Shown: positions 56,859 to 64,000 of the stretch, piece after piece
Layout of the letters: every line of letters begins with the position of its first letter
How positions within the stretch are numbered: position 1 is the first letter of the stretch
Assembly: GCA_032622095.1 (NCBI GenBank)
Contig: CP136067.1
Span: 173,758,556-173,822,555 of the forward strand
Length of the DNA: 64,000 bases
Source of the DNA: Siphonodentalium dalli
Taxonomy: Eukaryota > Mollusca > Scaphopoda > Gadilida > Siphonodentaliidae
Direction: 5' to 3'
Program-made: the position numbers and the translations under genes
Notes under the pieces: generated by a model
What the model was told of the DNA's origin: nothing
Seen by the model: the letters and a program-made list of their open reading frames with translations, nothing else
Databases searched by the model: none

Positions 56859-57999
56859 AATGAACTGTTTCCAGTATAAACATGTTAAACCTGATAATTA
56901 ATTAGAGCATGCAGTCCCTGTTGACATGCGGTATCCGCTGGTAATCTTACCACAGTAATATGTGTTAACTGTGATAACCAAGTTAATTGTTTTTACCACA
57001 AAAATTCTGAATTCTATCTAGACATTTTGAAACAATAAAAACAATTTCTGGTGTGATTACAATGTCAACTTTAAAACAAAATTCATATAAACATCGCATG
57101 AAAAATACAGCCTAACTGCAAATGTGAGGTGGACCACATTCTGTGGCGGTATAACTGACTGCGGTTGATCGCATGAACACGCCTGAATACTGCAGTAATA
57201 CCCGAGTAATATAAGGCGAGTTGATTAATTAAAGCATAGCTGTAATTTTACATGTATGTTCTATAGACTTTGTTGGGAAAGAGAATATAGCTGTGTGACA
57301 ATGTTAATCCTGATGAGCTAAGTTAGAAATTTTTCAATCGAAACCTCATAAAAAAAAATATAAATTCAGTTCTCAATTTTCGAACACTTCTAGGAAATTG
57401 TTCAAAAATATTGTTAAAAGATGCCCATTCGATTTGACACTGTAAATATACCCTGTTCAAGTGTTCCTGCTAATGTGCTATGATGCGGTTGGGTCCTGCT
57501 TAATTGCTATGAATTGCACTACCCGCATCATAGCAATTCATCAGGGCCACCAGCATCATAGCATATTAGCAGGACCACTTGGCCAGTGGTAAAATAGTTT
57601 GTTTTCCATACGGATATGTGTTTTCAAATAATCATGTAATGATATCTAACATACATGTATATGATCCCATTTATAGGTTTTATTCATCACGGCCAGATAA
57701 ACTTTGTATACAGACAGTTTTACCAAACTTAGAATTTTTATTAGGTGCTTTAATTGTAGCTGTAATTACTAGTATTAAAAGAGTGCTCAATAAAGTTTGT
57801 TTTATCATTTATGCTCATTTGGAATTTGGATGCTATTTATTTCTGTTTATCTATATAATTGGCTGCACTGCTAAATTTTGACTCATTTCAGTCATTTGAT
57901 GTCAGTACATGTAGTTGTCCATCGAAATGGCGAACACAACCAAAGACAAATTACAAGAGGAAAGACAACAAATACATTTGATGTGCACTAAAACAGATA
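56859..57999. other. Spacer with a small hairpin
   Basis: TCCTGCTAATGTGCTATGATG (57,465) pairs with the complement at 57,551-57,572, and inner words TGCTATGAATTGC pair likewise; a possible short MITE of about 110 bp. No gene recognised; a hydrophobic 100-codon frame at 57,579-57,881 has no identifiable motif. Confidence 0.45.
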
Positions 58000-58161
58000 C
58001 AGTAGTGCCCTAAGAAGTCGACCCCTTAACCACAGCAGAATTATGTGTAACTTTTCAGGATTTAGTCAGATATATAGCTTGTTGCCATTCATCGGAAAGC
58101 TCTCCCCGAGTTACCCGTAATTCTGCTGTGGTTAAGGAGTCGATTAATTAGAGCATTACTG
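58000..58161. mobile_element. Tc1-like hairpin MITE, 162 bp
   Basis: Ends CAGTAGTGCCC and GAGCATTACTG with flanking TA. It is a member of the same family as 59,625-59,841, with a shortened centre (AAAGCTCTCCCCGAG). Confidence 0.8.
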
Positions 58162-59624
58162 TAGTTACAAATGTATGTCTAGCCTCCTGTTGTGTCACTA
58201 ATAAGATCTTTAATTCACATACGGTACACATGTACATGTACAGTGTACTATATACCCGTTCAAGCTTTTACAAGTGTCAGTCATCGAGAAACTGACCAAA
58301 AGTTTTGGTAGTATATAATATAGGCTAGCACTGCACTTGGGCTACATGTACATGTACTGTAAGTGATTATAATGTACTATTTTTATATTCTGCTGTGAAA
58401 GTGTTGCTGAATGAAATTTAAGTTTACCCCGATATTCTAAGTCCGCTCGACTAAGATGGGTTTTTTCTCGAAAACTGATATCTGAATATACATGTACGTC
58501 TTCCACTGGTTGGTATTCCCTCTAAATTGACTAATTTTAACTGATTAGATTAGCCCTGGTATGGAAAACTCTAACTGTTATAGCCCGATGAGCGGTTTAC
58601 TGCCAACAGCGGTGATGATATGATGACCAGCGTTGTGCATGGCATATGTTGATCCAGGTAAGAATGCTACCATACATTCCAAACATTCATTAAATATCTT
58701 ATTAATAGTAACCCAAACTACACAAGAGACTAGTATAACTAAGATTGGGCTCGATTAATGATGTGACACTTTCAGTACTTCATTTACTAGTAGCCTGGTA
58801 CTGGTGGGCCTGGCTACAGATACTTGTTTGGCGTGTTTGAGGCCTGTGGCACAAGGGCAGCAGAATAGTACCGGTAGTACAGCACACAAAGAGGTACATG
58901 TACATGTATATAGTACCGGCACATGTACATGTATTCTCTCTGTTTTCACACATGTTTTTTTTCAATTTAACAACATGAGTCTTTTATGACACAAACTAAA
59001 GTGAAAGTAGGCCTACATGTATATAATGTGCACCCAGTATACCGGTACATGTACTGATATATTACATTGCAATACAGTCCGAGTACAATGATATAGCAAA
59101 ATTATGCATAGTAGAATAACAACCTTTTGTACAAACAGTCCTGACAATGTCAGATATACCGGGATATCATGGTGATAGTTCATACATTTGGAATTACCGA
59201 ATACCTGAGTTTGTGGATAGACCGCTTCATGCGATGTTTATGTGAATTTTTATTTTTAAGTCGGCATTGCATACGGTAGTCCTATAAACCACACCAGAGA
59301 ATAGCAAATGTCGGTCAGTGACCAACTTCTTATGTTTATGCAATCGATACAATCCGGTTCTGCTTTTGATGTCCAGTTCAATATTTGTGGTGTGTTCTTG
59401 TGCAAAAATATAATTCTAACTAATGCGCCAAAAATCAGGTTTATAAATTTATCCATTCTTGAGCAAGAGAAACTCGTAAAACTTGTATGGTATAACATAA
59501 CATTCCAAACTGAGTATTTCTGCTATCGAACCATATGATAATAATGTTGAACCGGACATCGAAATCTGAACCGCATTTATGGATTGCAGCACGTGATGTT
59601 GAATAAACAGTTATAGAGGATATA
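58162..59624. other. Unassigned spacer with ACATGTACATGT words
   Basis: Palindromic words such as ACATGTACATGTAC and GTACCGGCACATGTACATGT recur at about 58,228, 58,345, 58,893 and 58,915. No gene recognised. Confidence 0.4.
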
Positions 59625-59841
59625 CAGTAATGCTCTAATTAATCGACTCCTTAACTACAGCAGAATTATGGGTAACTTTTCAGGATTTAGTCGGAAATAT
59701 GGGTTGATGCCATTCATCGGAAAGCTCTCGGTGAGAGCTTTCCGATGAATGGCAACAAGCCATATTTCGGACTAAATCCTGAAAAGTTACCCATAATTCT
59801 GCTGTAGTTAAGGAGTCGATTAATTAGCTCTAGAATTACTG
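59625..59841. mobile_element. Tc1-like hairpin MITE, 217 bp, near-perfect palindrome
   Basis: Ends CAGTAATGCTC and GAATTACTG flanked by TA; the arms of about 105 bp meet at CTCTCGGTGAGAG near 59,730. This is the most complete member of the family seen here. Confidence 0.9.
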
Positions 59842-61385
59842 TAACATAGTTTATAATATACAAATGTATACTGTATGGGAAACATCAGAGGTTTACAAAG
59901 TAATAAAAACAGTTGATTTGTTCTTTATTCTTGTGGTTATATACACGTACATACATGTATTCTAAAAAAAATGTCCTTTACAACGTGGATCAATGAAATG
60001 CGGTTGTTGCATTTAAAATGCATTGAGGGTGCATTGTGTCACGCCACTTTGTAAATGCCTTAATGACAGCATTTAAATTAAATGCACTGCATTGGGAATA
60101 ATCGCAGTCGCATTGAAATTACCGATCATTGCGCCGAAAAAGTATACTAGTATGAACACCCAAATAACGATACGATAGTGTATTTTGCAATTTTAGTTTT
60201 AATTTTGTTTAATTTAAATTCACATCTGAATAATTCTGTGTTATTTTCCCACTCCTGGTGTACATGTATATGTTCGTAATCGGACATTCATGATGTAGTT
60301 TTCCATTCAAAATGGAATAAACATAAATAAACACTGTTGACATTAATTGTTTTATAATCAGAATCTGAGAATCATGATTCTCATTTTGATTCTAGTAAAA
60401 AGTCTTGATTCCCTGTAGAAAGTGAAACACTAACATTTTGATTATTGCAAAAAATCTGATGGATTTTAAGGCCTGCATCAAGACATTTGTTTGTGAATAA
60501 ATCAAGGTAAATGTGTTAAAATATGAACGCATTTACAAATGCGTTGCTCCAAAATCGCAAAGTAGATTCGAACATGTGGTCGCTTTTCTAAGAAATTTGT
60601 GAGTGGTCTGTACATGTACATACATGTAAGTTACTTGACCAATTACACAAGGAGTCGAGGGACACAATGAGGACGTTTGTACTAAAAAATATTTGTTTAC
60701 GCAAGGAACGAACACAAGGCCACTTTCTTAATTTATATTATGAGCTAACAAGACAGATCGTAAATCGCTGTTATATGACAATATATGTGGCCATCATAAT
60801 GGTCGACAGGCATGACGCCAACAAAAACCAATCTGTCAGGCCAGTATAATGAAGTCGCGACTTATTTCTGGTGGAACCTATTAAAGGCATCGTTCCATTT
60901 CGTTAATAACAACTTACATGTAACATTCACCTCCACCTCTTTACTCTTGGGCTCCAAATAAACATGCATGCACCAGCTGCATCCACGTTTATTATTTTTC
61001 TTGGGAAATCCCCCCCCCTGCACAGTGCTTATTTGGGTCTGCACGTTTATTAATATTTTGAAGCTATGAAAATTTAAATCAGCACAAATTCAAGATTTCT
61101 ATATGATTCAGATGTAAAAATTATCAACACGTCTACATTAGTTACTAGCTAAACAAGACATTTTGTCATATGTGTATACTTTACTGTGAAATTGCTTTTC
61201 TTCCGTTCTCCATGAACGGATTCTCAAAATGTTTGGTTTTCCAAAAAACAAGGATTCGAACTGTCTGAACTGAACTCCATGCGTTCGTTTAAATAGATGA
61301 ATAAATAGTGGGAAAGACATACAATTCTAGTTCATAATGAATTTAAGTATATAAATATAAATAATAAACGGCGGATTCAACGTGG
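59842..61385. other. Unassigned spacer
   Basis: No gene. TTTGGGTCTGCACGTTTATTA at 61,032 is related to a tandem pair of CACTATTATTTGGGYCTG words at 61,750 and 61,805, an old repeat. Confidence 0.4.
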
Positions 61386-61478
61386 TCATGGGTTTTGACC
61401 GCGTTAAAAAAATCAGCAAACTCTGCATGAACCCCGAAGTTTGCTGATTTTTTCTCGCGGTCACAACCCCATGACCGC
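61386..61478. repeat. Hairpin, ~37-bp arms
   Basis: GGTCATGGGTTTTGACCGCG followed by AATCAGCAAAC pairs with GTTTGCTGATT and CGCGGTCACAACCCCATGACC. It looks like a short MITE; no target duplication is obvious. Confidence 0.75.
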
Positions 61479-61887
61479 ATTGAAACACAATTTAAGATTG
61501 GTGAATTATTTCTTTTGGTTAATTTAATAAACGTACAGGACCAAATAACGATCGTACAGGTGGGAATTTTACCTCGATTTTAATAATCGTACATTAGGCA
61601 CTCAAGAGTACATATTCAAGTATGTGGCAAACCAAAAAAACACCACATGATACATACATGTACCTGTACTACATGTTGACTCGTATACTTGAACCTGCTA
61701 TAAAAATTATTTGGTTAACCACAGTTGATGTTTTGCTCAGAGTTCCCCCTGCACTATTATTTGGGTCTGTACTTTTATTAACTTTCAATGGAATTTCCCC
61801 CCCGCACTATTATTTGGGCCTGCACTTTTATTTGGAGCCTGAGAGTAAGTTGCATTGACATTTATTTTCACGAATTACCATGCTAAA

Positions 61888-62597
61888 GGCCAAAAGAAAA
61901 AAGATTGTATGTTTCCGGTAACATAGCGAAAAATTTAGGGAAGGTAGGTACTAGTAGGGAATTTTTTTTATTTTGATATTTTTTATCCAGCTGCAGAAAT
62001 ATTGAACTACCTCGACCAAAGTGACATAAAATGCCAACCCGTGCGATGGGGAAAGTATTACTTGATCAACACAGTGGAAATATACATTAAGATTGATAAA
62101 AAATCAAACTTACTTCATGCTTACGTATGTTTTTTATTATATCTAATACCACATTTTCATAAATTTGGCTATAAACTTGGTACAAAATTGATGTCACTAA
62201 CTTTTTATAAGAATTTTACCAATAATACTGCCATTATACCGTACATGTACATGTATTGTGACAATTACATCCCATTGTCTGGGGGTAGCCAGTACACCCA
62301 CCGAGCATGCCTGGTTTTTGGAAACAGTAGCTACATGTATACGGTAACAGTATACCCCTAATATATGCAGTGATAACCTCTTTACATGTATATATACAGA
62401 TACACACCCACCATGTCTGTTGATAGTGTTCCATAAGTCCCAAACAAGACATAAAGCAGGCAGGAGATCCACTCTCAGGAAATTAAAATTGCGAAAATTT
62501 TGACTTTTTCTCAAAATATCAATAAAAAGTTTAGGGTCGGTGGGTTATTTTTAGGGTCGGTCGATGTACGGAAACATAGTATCTTTTTTCTTTGGCC
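61888..62597. mobile_element. Non-autonomous TIR element, ~710 bp
   Basis: The left end GGCCAAAAGAAAAAAGAT, then TATGTTTCCG, and the right end's complement GGCCAAAGAAAAAAGATACT then ATGTTTCCG form a ~33-bp imperfect inverted repeat. The flanks TAA(A) and TAA suggest a 3-bp target duplication. Internal open frames (62,002-62,361 and others) have no recognisable motif. Confidence 0.6.
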
Positions 62598-62772
62598 TAA
62601 GGAACATTGCAACTGGTTTGAAGTAACATGACCGCGTTGCGTCAACAATGGAACTGCATTGATGGTAATTTTCAACATGGTCTCACTGAGGTTCTATCAA
62701 ATATAAATACTAGTATGGTTGAGGGAGACAATTATTTTGAGAATATGTGATCCTGTGTTAACATGAGCCTAA

Positions 62773-63148
62773 GGCGACACCAATTTTTAAGTCTGGTTTA
62801 CGAACACCTCCTACAACTTTGTTTCCATTTCATGAAAAAAAAACAACTTTTTTTGTCCCAAAATATTTTACATGCGTACTGATTTTCATGTGCTGTCGCA
62901 TCCGGTTCTGCTTATGATCATTTACAGATCCATATTTTCATGTATTTCATGACAAGATATGTCTTGTGTGGTTTGAACAGAATTTCATTCAAAAACATTT
63001 TTTCACAATTTTTGTAAAATTTATGTAAAATTCCACGATTTACTTGATATAAATTGGGGGGACAATCTTTTTTATTTTTATTTTTTTCCCTCCTGCATCT
63101 ACTTTTTTTCTCCCCACATCGTAAACCAGACTTAAAAATTGGTGTCGC
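62773..63148. mobile_element. PIF/Harbinger-like MITE, 376 bp, inverted copy
   Basis: Same termini as 55,536-55,884 (GGCGACACCAATTTTTAAGT), with TAA at the left and TTA at the right. The internal sequence is in the opposite orientation to the first copy (CTCCTGCATCTACTTTTTTT at 63,089 versus its complement at 55,595). Confidence 0.75.
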
Positions 63149-63453
63149 TTAAATATCATCTGATGGAGTCAAAATCATTGAACCGTCACTTATGCATGAA
63201 CATGTTGTCTTGATGTTGAGTCTGACTTTCATCATTTTCATTAGTTTTACTGTTAATATCCACCAAAGGTTGAGGTGTTATGGAACAACTGTATGGCATC
63301 GTATACTGTTATCTTCCGAGTAAATATGGAGTCTCTAATTCTTTTATCAGTCACGCATCTACTCATCAAATAGTATAATCCTTAAATATTTGTAGTCCAG
63401 GTGATCTCGACTGCACAGTACATGTATAAAATTCATCTGCAGTGTGTTTTAAA
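63149..63453. other. Unassigned spacer
   Basis: No gene or repeat recognised. Confidence 0.35.
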
Positions 63454-63660
63454 TTTCTTAGCCGTGTAACAACTGTTGTCCCAAGTTTCAATGCCTTGTC
63501 CTCCTGGTATGTAGGGATTACCAATTTACCATTGCCGTGTTTTAATTTGCAATTTTGATGATGACGCTCACTTGTTGATAATTTTCTTTGTCGTGTAACA
63601 ACTGTTGTACCAAGTTTCTACGCCGCGTCCTCCTGGTATTTAGGGATTACCGGTGCCTTT
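63454..63660. repeat. ~129-bp tandem duplication (1.6 units)
   Basis: CGTGTAACAACTGTTGT occurs at 63,463 and 63,592, each followed by CCAAGTTTC and a GTCCTCCTGGTAT block, then TAGGGATTACC. Confidence 0.85.
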
Positions 63661-63837
63661 AATAGCGTCAGATGCATCATTGCCAGTTAATGTACATTAG
63701 AGTGGAACTGAATTAACAATGTCACATTGACACAGTACTCAGTTAAGACCAGTAAAACAGCAAAAGTAGTATTATTGTACAGCAGGCTTATCACTATCAG
63801 TACTTACTACATGTACCGGTACTGACCCCTTACTATC

Positions 63838-64000
63838 GTGGATCAATCTGAATCTGAATGGTTACGCTGCAGATCCCAATTAAGGTAATTTCGCAGCGGG
63901 CGAGAGAGTCTCAGATCTTTTCCTTCAGCACGCTCTTGAAGGAATCCACAGGCTGTTGTTGTAGGATTAAGGATTCCTCCAGCTGATTCCAGTCGCATAT
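63838..64000 (-). pseudogene. LINE reverse transcriptase C-terminus and 3' tail (cut by window end)
   Basis: The minus strand reads 29 codons, CDWNQLEESLILQQQPVDSF then KSVLKEKI, to a stop at 63,911-63,913. W-N-x-L...S-F-K-x-x-L at the very end of the protein is characteristic of CR1/Jockey-type reverse transcriptase polyproteins. Downstream is a short 3' UTR ending in ATTCAGATTCAGATTGATC, a (ATTCAG)n-like tail as in many LINEs. The element extends beyond the right edge, so intactness is unknown. Confidence 0.6.

Overview
The window is nuclear DNA of a metazoan, most likely a marine invertebrate (mollusc, other lophotrochozoan or lancelet-like). It is AT-rich, intron-bearing and dominated by transposable-element debris, minisatellites and hairpin MITEs, and its right third is dense in the ACATGTACATGT and ACCGGTACATG words I associate with such genomes. 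Nothing in it looks bacterial or viral. The phylum cannot be fixed from the sequence alone.

Few genes are recognisable. On the minus strand at 19.6-20.5 kb is a complete single-coding-exon glycosyltransferase of the DXD 'Gly_transf_sug' family, resembling fungal SUR1/CSH1 inositol-phosphoceramide mannosyltransferases. A 5'-truncated paralogue, still open, lies at 31.6-32.1 kb. On the minus strand at 47.6-48.4 kb is the first coding exon of a CDP-alcohol phosphotransferase resembling invertebrate ceramide phosphoethanolamine synthase. A lone exon at 33.4-33.6 kb encodes the start of a fibrinogen-related domain. An open exon-like stretch at 51.06-51.40 kb has no assignable family. The remaining coding traces are relics of mobile elements.

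Layout. 0-26 kb: segment C1 (43-bp minisatellite plus a TIR element), a LINE 3' relic, then a 7.7-kb unit present twice in tandem (A1 2,538-10,246; A2 10,247-17,927). Each A unit holds a mirror-image minisatellite and a 4.5-kb fold-back element whose 1.07-kb inverted arms enclose a degenerate ~42-bp minisatellite. Next comes segment B1 with the glycosyltransferase, then C2, a second copy of C1 interrupted by two piggyBac-like MITEs. 26-33 kb: short arrays, a composite LINE/SINE-like repeat, then B2, a second copy of B1 carrying a hAT MITE whose empty site survives in B1. The order C-(A-A)-B-C-B implies an older tandem duplication of a C+B locus followed by insertions. 33-46 kb: FReD exon, 35-bp array, a block-permuted palindrome with a homogeneous 30-bp minisatellite, a tRNA-like SINE head, hairpins, a Tc1-like MITE tandem and a 19-bp array. 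46-54 kb: CPES exon, LINE ORF1-like relic, two TTAA MITEs, a second mirror-image minisatellite. 54-64 kb: MITEs of several superfamilies, and at the right edge the C-terminus and 3' tail of a LINE.

The two enzyme genes could act on the same lipid class (a ceramide phospholipid synthase and a glycosyltransferase whose fungal relatives glycosylate ceramide phospholipids). They are 27 kb apart, so this is a hypothesis only. All similarities are from reading by eye and memory; no search was run.
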